A DNA stretch of 64,000 nt from Flavobacteriales bacterium. Its GTDB lineage: Bacteria; Bacteroidota; Bacteroidia; Flavobacteriales; Weeksellaceae. A model generated the notes under the pieces. That model saw only the letters and a program-made list of their open reading frames with translations. It did no database searches and was not told the origin of the DNA. Of the stretch, positions 1-9,224 are shown piece after piece (position 1 is the stretch's first letter; each line of letters begins with the position of its first letter). The DNA lies in contig PDSY01000014.1 of the NCBI GenBank assembly GCA_002747105.1, positions 1 through 64,000 on the forward strand, in the 5' to 3' direction. A program made the translations under genes and the position numbers.

Positions 1-246
1 CATCTCGTTGAATTCCAGAGGAATAACACCCATTATTCTACCCACTGGTTTTCCGTTTTTAAAAGCAAGTAATAAGATTGTTTTATTATGTTGAAAAGCA
101 GGATTTTCCTTTTTACTAAAAAACTTTTTCTCATCCATATACAAAGGATGAACCCAATTTTTATGGCTTTGATGAATAATTTCAGGCAAATAAATAAAGG
201 TTTTTAAATCCTTTTTGTCCTTAACTTCTCTAACTTTTATTTTCAT
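1..246 (-). CDS. GNAT-like acetyltransferase family protein, N-terminal part (cut by window edge)
   Basis: An open frame of 82 codons runs from an ATG to the left edge without a stop, so only the N-terminus is present. The protein begins MKIKVREVKDKKDLKTF and contains NWVHPLYMDEKKFF followed by KENPAF. This pattern resembles a conserved family of roughly 370-400 residue GNAT-like proteins common in Bacteroidota, where an N-terminal segment precedes the acyltransferase fold. The acetyl-CoA site is outside the window, so the family call rests on the N-terminal pattern only. A good promoter lies just upstream, suggesting the gene is the first of its transcript. Confidence 0.5.
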   Translation of the reverse strand, partial: MKIKVREVKDKKDLKTFIYLPEIIHQSHKNWVHPLYMDEKKFFSKKENPAFQHNKTILLLAFKNGKPVGRIMGVIPLEFNEM

Positions 247-263
247 GGTGATTTACTTTCCCT

Positions 264-320
264 TACGATGCAATATCGTACAAAGGGGCAAATTTACATT
301 TATTTTTGGTGAAGTGCAAA
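264..320 (-). promoter_or_regulatory. Bacteroidota-type promoter and 5' hairpin of the leftmost gene
   Basis: On the minus strand TTTG (317-320) is followed after 20 bases by TAAATTTG (289-296), matching the flavobacterial -33/-7 arrangement. Transcription would start near 284. Immediately downstream a 6-bp inverted repeat, TACGAT/ATCGTA (264-280), could form a hairpin at the 5' end of the mRNA before the start codon at 246. Confidence 0.5.
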
Positions 321-500
321 TGAGAGTAAACACATTAATTTTTTTTACCACAAGCAATAATGAACACACCTAAAAAGTTAATAATCAACCATTAAAAAAA
401 ATAAAAACATCGCTTTATATTATAAAATTAGATAATATGCTGCGAATATTCTTTCATCTCAACACCAATTTCATCATACTATAAATTCATAATTTTTTAG

Positions 501-508
501 TATTTTTG
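501..508 (+). promoter_or_regulatory. -7 promoter element of the LptF/G gene
   Basis: TATTTTTG matches the Bacteroidota -7 consensus TAnnTTTG and ends only four bases before the ATG at 513. Transcription would begin at or next to the start codon, giving a leaderless or nearly leaderless mRNA. No TTG is seen at the expected -33 position. Confidence 0.4.
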
Positions 509-512
509 TCGA

Positions 513-1970
513 ATGTTTAAAATAATAGACCGATATATTATTAAGACTTTTTTTGGTCCTTTTTTATTCATTTTCAGTATCCTGTTTTTTATCTTTATGA
601 TAAGTATTGTTTGGTCAAAACTGGAAATGTTTGTGGGGAAAGGTCTCTCTGTATTTCAAATTTTAAAACTGCTCTACTATCTTGGTATGAGCCTGATAAC
701 GATGATAGTACCTCTTACTATTTTATTGGCATCTATTATGACATTTGGAGGATTAGGCGAACGCTACGAACTTGTTGCCATTAAGGCTTCGGGAGGTTCT
801 TTATTAAGAATAATGACTCCTTTATTTTTCGTAAGTGTAGGCTTTTGTTTTCTCTTATTTTTCTTTTCTAATACGCTTATTCCCGATTTTCAGAGGAAGG
901 CAGAGAATATGAAAAGTAATATCCGAAATGTAAAACCCTCACTGATTTTCACCGAAGGAGAGTTCATCTCTACCCTTTCGGATTTCACCCTGAAATTTGA
1001 TAAGTTCCTTGATGAAGATGGCAAAAATGTGGAAGGTATTTTTATTCGTAAAAAGGCAAATGCCTATCAAAATCAACAGTCTATTATTGCGAAAAAAGGA
1101 AAATTCATCAATACAAAAAACATCAATTATTTAAAATTAGAATTGTATAACGGTTATATTAATGACGAGTTTATCGGTAGTATAAGGTATTCTGAAAGGA
1201 AAAGGCAACCCGACCAAGTCATTAAATTTGACACCTTATCTTATTTGTTTGATATCAGTGAGTTTGTAAAGAAAAATCTGGACAAAGAAGAAATTAAAAA
1301 CAGTTATAAATTCCAAAATTATGTTACACTCGAAAAGACCATTGAGGAGGAAAAAAAGGAACATGTCAAAAATTTAAACAGTATTGGAAATCAGGTTCTT
1401 ACAGAGGCTAATAGTTATATTAAATACATCAGTAAAAATCCCAAATCCAAAAAGAAAATCAAGACCAATTTTAAGCTTGATACTTTGGATAAATCGACTA
1501 AAAACCGCATTTTATTTTCGGCTTATAAAAAATTAGAAAGGTTAAAGAAATCTAGCGATGCTCATCATAGTGAGGTGAATTATATGCATAAAGATCACAG
1601 TAAAGTGGTCATGCATCAACAGAGAATGTTGGCTTTTTCCTTTACAAGTATTATTTATTTTTTAATCGGTGCGAGTTTAGGTTCTATCATTAGAAAAGGT
1701 GGGGTTGGTTTACCTGTCGTGATTTCCATTATCATCTATATTATTTCTTATACCTTAAATTTATGGACAGAAAATATGGCGTGGGCAGGACAAATGAACC
1801 CTTATTGGGCAACTTGGTTACCCAATATTGTCTTTTTTCCGTTTAGTATTTGGTTCAGTTATAAAGCCACGACAGATTCCCAATTATTTGATATGGAGAA
1901 ATATAAAAGACTTTTAGCTCCAATTATCCGTCTATTTATTAAGAAAAAAGAGCATCAGCGTTATCAGTAA
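513..1970 (+). CDS. LptF/LptG-family lipopolysaccharide export permease
   Basis: An inner-membrane permease of the YjgP/YjgQ (LptF/G) family. In the Lpt complex, such subunits pair with the ATPase LptB and move LPS from the inner membrane to the periplasmic bridge. The N-terminus has three membrane segments (about residues 12-34, 52-75, 99-120) and the family-typical stretch around LGERYELVAIKASG. Three more segments lie at about 373-454. At 485 residues it is over 100 longer than the E. coli proteins. Much of the extra length is a Lys/Glu-rich, helical-looking insert at about 250-365 before the second membrane bundle. F and G cannot be told apart from sequence alone. It converges with the glycosyltransferase gene with only four bases between the stop codons. 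Confidence 0.88.
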   Translation: MFKIIDRYIIKTFFGPFLFIFSILFFIFMISIVWSKLEMFVGKGLSVFQILKLLYYLGMSLITMIVPLTILLASIMTFGGLGERYELVAIKASGGSLLRIMTPLFFVSVGFCFLLFFFSNTLIPDFQRKAENMKSNIRNVKPSLIFTEGEFISTLSDFTLKFDKFLDEDGKNVEGIFIRKKANAYQNQQSIIAKKGKFINTKNINYLKLELYNGYINDEFIGSIRYSERKRQPDQVIKFDTLSYLFDISEFVKKNLDKEEIKNSYKFQNYVTLEKTIEEEKKEHVKNLNSIGNQVLTEANSYIKYISKNPKSKKKIKTNFKLDTLDKSTKNRILFSAYKKLERLKKSSDAHHSEVNYMHKDHSKVVMHQQRMLAFSFTSIIYFLIGASLGSIIRKGGVGLPVVISIIIYIISYTLNLWTENMAWAGQMNPYWATWLPNIVFFPFSIWFSYKATTDSQLFDMEKYKRLLAPIIRLFIKKKEHQRYQ

Positions 1971-1974
1971 AAAA

Positions 1975-3048
1975 CTACCAATTTAGTAAAGTATCTTCAT
2001 ACTTTTTCATAATAATTTCTTTTGAAAACCTTGATTGTATAGCATTGACAATCTTAGCCTTATCATAATTTCCACCGACTAAATCTTTTACTTTTTCGGC
2101 AAAGGTTTCATGATTTTCAATATCGGCTATTTCCCCATTAATTTGAGGTAAAATAATTTCGTTTATTCCACCAGGGCAATTATTCGCCAAGGCATAAACG
2201 CCACAAGCTCCTGCCTCTAAAAGTACATTTGGAAAGCCCTCATACCTTGATGATAAAATAAATAAATCAGCAAATTTTAAAAACTGATAAGGATTTTTTT
2301 GCTGTCCGTGAAAAATAACATTATCTAAACCTAAATCCTTTTTCATCTGATGAAGTAATTCTTTATCTGCTCCATCGCCCAAAATATGGAGTTTTATTTT
2401 TTCATTTTTTAAGTGAGAAAAAACTTTCAATAAGTTATCAAAGCCTTTTCGTGCAGATAAATTCCCAATCGCCACCACATTTTTCATAGCAGTACCAAAT
2501 GCTTTTGGTCGCTCGGAAATGGCTAATTTTTCATTAATAAAATCAAAATCCACTGGGTTGTTGATTTTCACTATTTTATTAGGGTTTATCTTAAAGTTAT
2601 CCAATAAATCATTTTGCATATCATCGCTCTGACAAATGATTTTATCGTAATTATTATAAAATTTATAGAAAAATTTAATCTCTGGTCTTACCACGTGTTG
2701 AGAAACGACATTGGTCTCTCTGGCAATAAATTTAGTCTTTCTAAAAAACTTTAAAAACAAAGAAATATACGCATTCACCTCCCCAAAACTACTAAAAACA
2801 ATATCAGGTTTTTCTTTTCTAATGATATTTAAAATCGGAAATAAAGATTCTCTTATTCGCTTTGTATTGGTTTCTAAAATCTGAACATCATCATTTAACA
2901 TATGGCTATGCTCTGGGAGATCTTCAAACAAAATGACCTTGGGTTCGTATTTCTTTTTGTCCAAATTATTGGCAATCATAGATACGACTTTCTCTGCTCC
3001 GCCTGGCCCTAAAACCGTGAGTACAAATATAATTTTTTTTCTTACCAT
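1975..3048 (-). CDS. Glycosyltransferase family 4 (GT-B fold)
   Basis: A retaining GT4-type glycosyltransferase of 357 residues, probably adding a sugar to a surface polysaccharide or LPS on the cytoplasmic side. The N-terminal acceptor half has GPGGAEKVV after a first beta strand. The C-terminal nucleotide-sugar half has the EX7E motif within SSRYEGFPNVLLEAGACG (about 265-283), the donor-site signature of the family. It is the last gene of a three-gene operon, overlapping the upstream GNAT-like gene by seven bases. The sugar and acceptor cannot be read from the sequence. Confidence 0.87.
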   Translation of the reverse strand: MVRKKIIFVLTVLGPGGAEKVVSMIANNLDKKKYEPKVILFEDLPEHSHMLNDDVQILETNTKRIRESLFPILNIIRKEKPDIVFSSFGEVNAYISLFLKFFRKTKFIARETNVVSQHVVRPEIKFFYKFYNNYDKIICQSDDMQNDLLDNFKINPNKIVKINNPVDFDFINEKLAISERPKAFGTAMKNVVAIGNLSARKGFDNLLKVFSHLKNEKIKLHILGDGADKELLHQMKKDLGLDNVIFHGQQKNPYQFLKFADLFILSSRYEGFPNVLLEAGACGVYALANNCPGGINEIILPQINGEIADIENHETFAEKVKDLVGGNYDKAKIVNAIQSRFSKEIIMKKYEDTLLNW

Positions 3049-4031
3049 ATATTATCTCCATAAAAATTATCAGCATCAGAATCTGCAAAAGTTACACTTG
3101 CTTCCTTTACATTTCCCACCTCTTTACAAGTAGTCATTACCAATAAAGAATCACCAAATTTAATATTCATTTTTCGTTTTAAAAAAGCTTGTTCCTCTTG
3201 ATTACTGGACAAAGAAATCACCGCACTACAATCTGTTTTTTTAGCAATTTTAAGAACCATTTTATACATATTTTCAAATACTTTTCCGCCATTATATCGG
3301 TAATCTACCAATAACAAAACATTTAAATTTCGCCATCGAACTTTTCTAACAACAAAATATTCATTTTTACCTTCACTAATGTAAAAAGCATATTTATTTT
3401 CTTTCTCAAAAAAACGCCATTTCAAAAATTCAGCACTTCTATCCCACTCCAATTTATTTTCATTCCAATACGGCTTATCAGGTAATTGATGAACATATGT
3501 AATTCTTTTAAACGACATTTTATTTGCCTTAATCGTTTCAGGGTAACTGACTTTATATTTATCAAAATCTGACTTTTTGAATATAAGTCGTGTCGGACTC
3601 AATAAGTTCAAAAATCGAATATAACGAAATGCCTCTCCTACTTTTTTATTTCCTAATTTATAATGCAAATGCTCTGATGCCTTAGACACTCCTAATACGC
3701 AATAATTAGGTGTTTTCATCACCTTTTCTGCAAGAATTTTTCCTTTTTTTTGTCCTCTAAGTTTTTCATCTATAATAAAATCAAAACCCCAACCTCCTTC
3801 ATATTTTTTTTGTTGATAATAAAAATGATTCGCCATAATTAAAAACTGACCAAATACCTCTTGCGTTTTTTCATCTACTACATAATAGGTTTTTTCTATA
3901 TAATTCCCCGCAATATTGGCATAAAATCTTCTATCAAAAGACGCCTCTACCCCCTTACGCAAAGGAAATGCTTGTTTATTAAAATCAATTATTTTATTGT
4001 GTAAACTTTTATTATAATTAATGATTTCCAT
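3042..4031 (-). CDS. GNAT-superfamily-like protein of a polysaccharide operon
   Basis: A 329-residue soluble protein with no signal peptide. The region FGQFLIMANHFYYQQKKYEGGWGFDFIIDEKLRGQ (about 61-95) resembles the beta strands and acetyl-CoA loop of GNAT acyltransferases. The charged LRGQKKGKILAEKVM stretch looks like the Q/RxxGxG/A loop, though it is degenerate. Its place between a NodB deacetylase and a GT4 enzyme, with overlaps of 14 and 7 bases, suggests coupled translation and a shared role in modifying a surface glycan, for example N-acylating an amino sugar freed by the deacetylase. That role is inference; the family call is moderate. Confidence 0.55.
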   Translation of the reverse strand: MEIINYNKSLHNKIIDFNKQAFPLRKGVEASFDRRFYANIAGNYIEKTYYVVDEKTQEVFGQFLIMANHFYYQQKKYEGGWGFDFIIDEKLRGQKKGKILAEKVMKTPNYCVLGVSKASEHLHYKLGNKKVGEAFRYIRFLNLLSPTRLIFKKSDFDKYKVSYPETIKANKMSFKRITYVHQLPDKPYWNENKLEWDRSAEFLKWRFFEKENKYAFYISEGKNEYFVVRKVRWRNLNVLLLVDYRYNGGKVFENMYKMVLKIAKKTDCSAVISLSSNQEEQAFLKRKMNIKFGDSLLVMTTCKEVGNVKEASVTFADSDADNFYGDNIW

Positions 4032-5007
4032 CTATATAATCTTTAATTTCTTTAAAATTTAAACTTTTAAAACGATACTTTTCTTTTAAATATTGATAAT
4101 GCTCAAAAATAGTATCAAGGTACTCAAAGTTTTTATCTATATCGCTTCCTATATCGTGTGGGTGAAACCAAAGTTGAAAAATTTTCCCATTTTTGGCTGC
4201 GTATGTCATTTGATTTTTAATACGCCTCATTTTTAAAAAATCTAATTTTTCTAACTTTTTACTATACGGTCTTAACCATCTACTCGCCCTAATATTATAC
4301 AATCCATTTTGTTTGACTTCTGTAATATCTTGACAATGATGACTTCCCATTTTTAAAAAGTAATCAGCATAACGAACGGCTCTTTTCACAATGCCCTCTT
4401 CTGCACCTACCGATGATGAATTATACCAAATTTTTTCCGTTCCTCTATAAGTAGTTATGCCATAATTTTTAAACTCATTGATGTATTCAGGATTATGCTG
4501 ATGACGAGGAAATATAAATGAATGAGCGGTAATATTATTCTTTTTCAGAATATGTAAAGCCGAACTTAAATCGGATAAAAAAGACGCTTTATTTTGTCCT
4601 TTTTCCAAACAATAATAGTGAGAAAATGTATGTGTTCCTATTTCTTGAAAAGGTGTTTTTTCTACCATTTTCAATAATGATTTTCCAAAAATATATTGAG
4701 CCTCTATTTGATGAATTTCCTCATAAAATTGTCCATAAGGCGATAAGTTTTCATCTGCATATTGAGGTTTTATTTTGGGAGAAACATCAAATAATTCTTT
4801 TTGGTTTTCACAAACCATTGCCCCTACTACAGCCCAAGTGGCGTGAACATCATATTTTTTAAAAAGGTCTAATAATTTTGGAACGACCCTCCAAGCACCC
4901 TCTACATTTTGACCGTATTCTTGTACTGTTTTTTTATCTCTAATTCCCCAATACAGTTCAAAATCCAGTGAAATACAGAATATACCTTGTTTATTTTTTT
5001 TTCTCAT
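4018..5007 (-). CDS. Polysaccharide deacetylase family protein (NodB homology)
   Basis: A 329-residue cytoplasmic-looking member of the carbohydrate esterase 4 / NodB superfamily, whose enzymes remove N- or O-acetyl groups from glycans using a metal-bound water. The N-terminal motif is CISLDFELYWG (Asp and Glu near residue 15) and the HxxxH metal motif is present in GTHTFSHYYC. A late FHPHD is also consistent with the family. No signal peptide is seen, so it probably acts on a sugar intermediate in the cytoplasm. It is the first gene of the operon with the GNAT-like protein and the GT4 enzyme. Confidence 0.82.
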   Translation of the reverse strand: MRKKNKQGIFCISLDFELYWGIRDKKTVQEYGQNVEGAWRVVPKLLDLFKKYDVHATWAVVGAMVCENQKELFDVSPKIKPQYADENLSPYGQFYEEIHQIEAQYIFGKSLLKMVEKTPFQEIGTHTFSHYYCLEKGQNKASFLSDLSSALHILKKNNITAHSFIFPRHQHNPEYINEFKNYGITTYRGTEKIWYNSSSVGAEEGIVKRAVRYADYFLKMGSHHCQDITEVKQNGLYNIRASRWLRPYSKKLEKLDFLKMRRIKNQMTYAAKNGKIFQLWFHPHDIGSDIDKNFEYLDTIFEHYQYLKEKYRFKSLNFKEIKDYIDGNH

Positions 5008-5016
5008 TTCGTCTAA

Positions 5017-5847
5017 TTATGTCGTTTTAAACATATACCAACCCTCACCGATTTCTCTAATCATAATCAACCGAGATGGGTTTGTTTTTGGAAGTTTCAC
5101 ACCATTAGGCAAGTAAAAATATCCAACCATATTATCCACCATTCCTCCAATAGTAAAAGAAAAACACTCCTCACAAAGCCATTCTAAATCTAAACAACCA
5201 TAACTGGTAAGATATAGATTTTGAATTTGTTTTTTAAAATGGGCAGTGATTTCTTTTGAAGTCGCTTTTGGATTGGTGTTTTTATATTTTTGTATTTCCG
5301 TTTTTAAAGCGTAAAATTTAGATTGATTATCTTTAAAATGTTTAACAATATCATCATCCAAGGCAACCGTAAGTCGGATATTATTCATTAATGTCAAGAA
5401 TTCTTCTTTACTCCGAAATGAATCTATATTATTTTTGTTTGAAATAATAAGTTGATTAATATCATCATCAGACATTTTATCGTAATCTTCCAACATTTGA
5501 AAATATAAACCCGTCATCGCCAAGCCTCTAAGTGCTGTTATTTTCCAAACATTTTCTCTCTCAAAATGTAAATAAGCATCTACCCCTTTACCTAAACTAT
5601 CTGTAACTGTAACATTTACAACTGCATTTTTATGATCTAATGTTAAGGTTTTGAACTTTGTGTTTACTCCTTTTGCTAAATCATTTTTATTAGGGCGTCC
5701 TTTAAATTCGCCCTTAATGTAGTTTTGAACATTAGGAAAATCGGTTGTAAATAATTTTTTTGCTAATTCAATCGGTTGATAGTCTTGTGAATAACAACTT
5801 ACCGAACCTAAAATAAATAAGCATACGAGTTTAATTCGCCACATCAC
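5017..5847 (-). CDS. Exported protein of unknown function
   Basis: A 276-residue protein I do not recognise. The first about 21 residues form a signal peptide ending SCYSQ, which looks like a type I cleavage site; the cysteine in SVSC fits a lipobox poorly. The mature part is soluble, with mixed charged helices and no membrane segment. It has a Cys pair in EWLCEECF near residue 225, which could bind metal or form a disulfide. Its start overlaps the end of recQ by 17 bases, so it is probably translated from the recQ transcript. The nine-base gap to the NodB gene suggests possible readthrough. Confidence 0.7.
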   Translation of the reverse strand: MMWRIKLVCLFILGSVSCYSQDYQPIELAKKLFTTDFPNVQNYIKGEFKGRPNKNDLAKGVNTKFKTLTLDHKNAVVNVTVTDSLGKGVDAYLHFERENVWKITALRGLAMTGLYFQMLEDYDKMSDDDINQLIISNKNNIDSFRSKEEFLTLMNNIRLTVALDDDIVKHFKDNQSKFYALKTEIQKYKNTNPKATSKEITAHFKKQIQNLYLTSYGCLDLEWLCEECFSFTIGGMVDNMVGYFYLPNGVKLPKTNPSRLIMIREIGEGWYMFKTT

Positions 5848-8035
5848 TAATGAATTTTATCCTTAGCATTCTCACTTCCTCATCGGTCAATTCGTCGCCA
5901 TATTCATCAAGTAAGAAATCAAGAGCATCTGTCTCGGATTCGTTCATAAATTCCATAAAATCCTCTATCATATCTTCATCAAAATTTTCATCAATATAAT
6001 AATCGATATTTAATTTAGTTCCTTGATAAACAATAGATTCCATTTCTTTCAGTAATTCATCCATCGAAAGATTTTTCGCTGTGGCAATATCATCTAAATC
6101 TATTTTTTTATCGGTACTTTGAATAATGAAAACCTTATGATTAGATTTTTTGGCAACGGTTTTCAGCACCATATCTTGGGTTCTTTCAATATTATTCTCC
6201 TCTACATACTGAGCGATAAATTCGGCAAATTCTTTTCCAAATTTTCTAGCTTTTCCCTCTCCTACACCGTAAGTCTTAGCGATTTCTGGAATGGTAATCG
6301 GATAATGAATCGTCATATCTTCCAAACTCGGATCCATAAAAACCGTATAAGGTGGAATGCCCTTTTTCTTGGCGATTTTTCTTCTTAAATCTTTCAGCTG
6401 AGCGAATAAAACCTTGTCCAAAGCGACTGTTTTCTGGGCACTTGACGCACTTGACTTTGACCTTAATTCGTCTAAATCATACTTTCTGTCTTCTGCAATT
6501 AAAAAGTTCACCTTCAATGCGCCATTTACGATTTCTTTTCCTTTATCGCTTAATTTTAAAACGCCATAGGTTTCAATATCTTTATACAAATAACCTTGAA
6601 CGGTGGCTTGTCTTATAATGGATTTCCAATAATTTTTACCTTCTCCTTTCCCTGAATTGAAATGAGTATAAGCATTTAATTTATAAGATTTTACAACAGC
6701 AGTTTCATTTCCTAAAATAATATCTATAATATCTCTTGTCTTGAATTTTTCTTCTAAATCATGAATGATTTTCAGCACTAATTCAAGATGTTCGGTAGCA
6801 TCTTTTAGTTTTGGTGGATTCACGGAATTATCATCCATTTTTGCCCCTGCTCCATTTTTCTCATCAAATTCCTCTCCGAAATAATGCAATAGGTACTTTC
6901 TTCTACTCATCGAAGTTTCGGCATAACCAACCACTTCATTCAATAATTGAAGACCAATTTCTCTTTCTGAAACCGATTTTTGGGCTAAAAATTTCTCTAA
7001 TTTCTCAATATCTTTTGGGTCGTAAAATGCCAAACAATAGCCTTCTCCGCCGTCTCGACCTGCTCGACCTGTTTCCTGATAATAACTTTCCAAAGATTTT
7101 GGAATATCATAATGAATCACAAATCGTACATCAGGTTTATCAATTCCCATTCCGAAAGCAATCGTAGCAACAATTACATCACAATCTTCCATCAAAAACT
7201 TATCCTGATTAGCCACTCTTGTTTTTTGGTCTAAACCAGCGTGATAAGGAAGTGCATTAATGCCATTCACCTGAAGGGTTTGTGTAAATTCTTCCACCCT
7301 TTTTCTACTGAGACAATAGACAATTCCAGACTTTCCTTTTCTTTCATTAATAAATCGAACTATCTGTTTATCAATATCTACCTTTGGTCGAACTTCATAA
7401 AATAAATTCGCTCTATTGAAACTTTCTTTAAAAACTTTGGCTTTGTTCATTCCTAAAGTCTTCTGAATATCATCTTGTACTTTTGGGGTTGCCGTTGCCG
7501 TTAAAGCAATAATGGGAACATCTGCAATTTTATCAATAATGGATTTTAAGTTTCTATATTCTGGTCGGAAATCGTGTCCCCACTCCGAAATACAATGTGC
7601 CTCATCTATGGCTACAAAAGAGATATTAACGGTCTTAAAAAATTCAATATATTCTTCTTTTATTAGACTTTCTGGTGCTACATATAACAATTTAGTAACG
7701 CCCTCTCTAATATCAGCAAAAACTTGTTTGGTTTGTGTTTTATTTAGTGATGAATTTAAAACATGAGCCACACCTTCCTCTGATGACAATCCATTAATAG
7801 CATCCACCTGATTTTTCATCAAGGCAATTAAAGGAGAAACAACAATTGCTGTTCCCTCAGAAATAAGAGCCGTTAATTGATAACATAAAGACTTACCACC
7901 ACCTGTTGGCATCAAGACAAAAACATCCTCACGCCCTAACAAAGTTCTAATAATCTCTTCTTGCTGTCCTTTAAAGGAAGAAAAACCAAAATATTTTTTT
8001 AATTCTTTCGATAAATCTAAACTATTTGTATCCAT
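5831..8035 (-). CDS. recQ: ATP-dependent DNA helicase RecQ
   Basis: A 3'-5' superfamily 2 helicase in recombination and fork repair. Visible motifs are the Q-motif region FGFSSFKGQQEEII, Walker A MPTGGGKSLCYQ, the DEAH box in VAIDEAHCISEWGHDFRPEY, SALTATAT-type motif III (ALTATATPKV) and motif VI QETGRAGRDG. The zinc and winged-helix RQC region follows, then a HRDC-like domain near residues 530-610 and an acidic tail. At 734 residues it is longer than E. coli RecQ (about 610); the extra length is C-terminal. It heads a minus-strand transcript that includes the exported unknown downstream, and it is divergent from kdsD. Confidence 0.95.
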   Translation of the reverse strand: MDTNSLDLSKELKKYFGFSSFKGQQEEIIRTLLGREDVFVLMPTGGGKSLCYQLTALISEGTAIVVSPLIALMKNQVDAINGLSSEEGVAHVLNSSLNKTQTKQVFADIREGVTKLLYVAPESLIKEEYIEFFKTVNISFVAIDEAHCISEWGHDFRPEYRNLKSIIDKIADVPIIALTATATPKVQDDIQKTLGMNKAKVFKESFNRANLFYEVRPKVDIDKQIVRFINERKGKSGIVYCLSRKRVEEFTQTLQVNGINALPYHAGLDQKTRVANQDKFLMEDCDVIVATIAFGMGIDKPDVRFVIHYDIPKSLESYYQETGRAGRDGGEGYCLAFYDPKDIEKLEKFLAQKSVSEREIGLQLLNEVVGYAETSMSRRKYLLHYFGEEFDEKNGAGAKMDDNSVNPPKLKDATEHLELVLKIIHDLEEKFKTRDIIDIILGNETAVVKSYKLNAYTHFNSGKGEGKNYWKSIIRQATVQGYLYKDIETYGVLKLSDKGKEIVNGALKVNFLIAEDRKYDLDELRSKSSASSAQKTVALDKVLFAQLKDLRRKIAKKKGIPPYTVFMDPSLEDMTIHYPITIPEIAKTYGVGEGKARKFGKEFAEFIAQYVEENNIERTQDMVLKTVAKKSNHKVFIIQSTDKKIDLDDIATAKNLSMDELLKEMESIVYQGTKLNIDYYIDENFDEDMIEDFMEFMNESETDALDFLLDEYGDELTDEEVRMLRIKFISDVAN

Positions 8036-8159
8036 CTAAATTAGTTTCTTAAATTTGCAGACGAACTACCATTTGTCCTTTTTGAATTAAAACCAAAATA
8101 ATTTATTTTTTAGCCAATTGAAAAAGTACAAACAGGTTCAATATTTCAAATGTAGTAAA

Positions 8160-8167
8160 TAAATTTG
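8160..8167 (+). promoter_or_regulatory. Probable -7 element for kdsD
   Basis: TAAATTTG matches TAnnTTTG and lies 50 bases before the TTG start of kdsD. No TTG box is seen at the right distance upstream. The 182-base recQ/kdsD intergenic region also has TACATTTG on the minus strand (8147-8154), a possible recQ -7 element. Confidence 0.35.
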
Positions 8168-8217
8168 AAATATTCATTGTATATTTACATAAAAATTAAT
8201 TTTTAAAATCGAATAAC

Positions 8218-9177
8218 TTGGAAAATCAAGCCATTATCCAATACGCAAAAGAAGCATTGGAAATTGAAATTAACGAACTTAAAAATCTGAAAAATAGACT
8301 AGAAGATAATTTCACTAGTGCTGTAAAAACGATTCATTCAGCAAAAGGAAAACTTATTGTTGTGGGAATTGGAAAGTCTGCCCATGTAGGAAACAAAATC
8401 GTAGCAACTTTAAATTCTACTGGAACACCTTCACAGTTTCTTCACGCTGCAGAAGCCATTCATGGGGATTTAGGAGTTATCCAAAAACAAGATGTGGTCT
8501 TATGTATTTCTAATTCAGGAAATTCGCCAGAAATTGTGAGTTTAATTCCTTATCTACAAAATTATGCTTCGGCACTTATTGGAATGACAGGAAATCTCAA
8601 TAGCAAATTGGGTACAGCATCGGACATCGTACTGAATACTTTTGTAGAAAAAGAAGCCTGTCCTAATGCCCTTGCTCCTACGAGTTCTACGACGGTTCAA
8701 ATCGCTTTAGGAGACGCCTTGGCAGTTGGGCTCATGAAAATGAATCATTTTGAAGACAAAGACTTTGCTAAATTTCATCCAGGAGGAAGTTTAGGAAAAA
8801 ACCTCACTGCAAAGGTGGAGCAATTTCTTTCTACTCAAAAACCTTTTGTGGAAAAAAATGCACCGATTAAAGAAGTGATTATCTCTATCAGTTCGTCTGC
8901 TCACGGAATAACCGTTATTACGGATAATGAAGAAATTATCGGCGTTATTACCGATGGAGATTTACGAAGAATGCTGATGAAAAATGATGATATTTCCAAT
9001 ATTAAAGCTGAAGATATTATGTCTAAAAATCCCAAAACCATCGATAAAAATGAATTGGCAAAAACGGCAATGGGCATTTTAAAAGAAAACAATATTGGGC
9101 AACTTATCGTTACTTCCAACGGTAAATACAACGGAATTATCGATATTCATCGCCTTTTAGATGAAGGGATTAATTAA
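8218..9177 (+). CDS. kdsD: D-arabinose 5-phosphate isomerase (KdsD/KpsF type)
   Basis: It converts ribulose 5-phosphate to arabinose 5-phosphate, the first step to KDO for LPS inner core. The N-terminal SIS domain (about 35-170) has the GIGKSAHVGNKIVATLNSTGTPSQFLHAAEAIHGDLG signature in pieces and SNSGNSPE. Two CBS domains follow (about 200-319), with VITDGDLRRML in the first. Length (319) fits the family. The start is TTG, chosen because ENQAIIQYAKEAL aligns with the usual N-terminus and no ATG or GTG fits better. The order recQ-kdsD-tatC is, from memory, common in flavobacteria. Confidence 0.92.
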   Translation: MENQAIIQYAKEALEIEINELKNLKNRLEDNFTSAVKTIHSAKGKLIVVGIGKSAHVGNKIVATLNSTGTPSQFLHAAEAIHGDLGVIQKQDVVLCISNSGNSPEIVSLIPYLQNYASALIGMTGNLNSKLGTASDIVLNTFVEKEACPNALAPTSSTTVQIALGDALAVGLMKMNHFEDKDFAKFHPGGSLGKNLTAKVEQFLSTQKPFVEKNAPIKEVIISISSSAHGITVITDNEEIIGVITDGDLRRMLMKNDDISNIKAEDIMSKNPKTIDKNELAKTAMGILKENNIGQLIVTSNGKYNGIIDIHRLLDEGIN

Positions 9178-9224
9178 TATTAAGCTAATTTTTAATACAT
9201 TCGTACTTTCAAATAAATAATACT

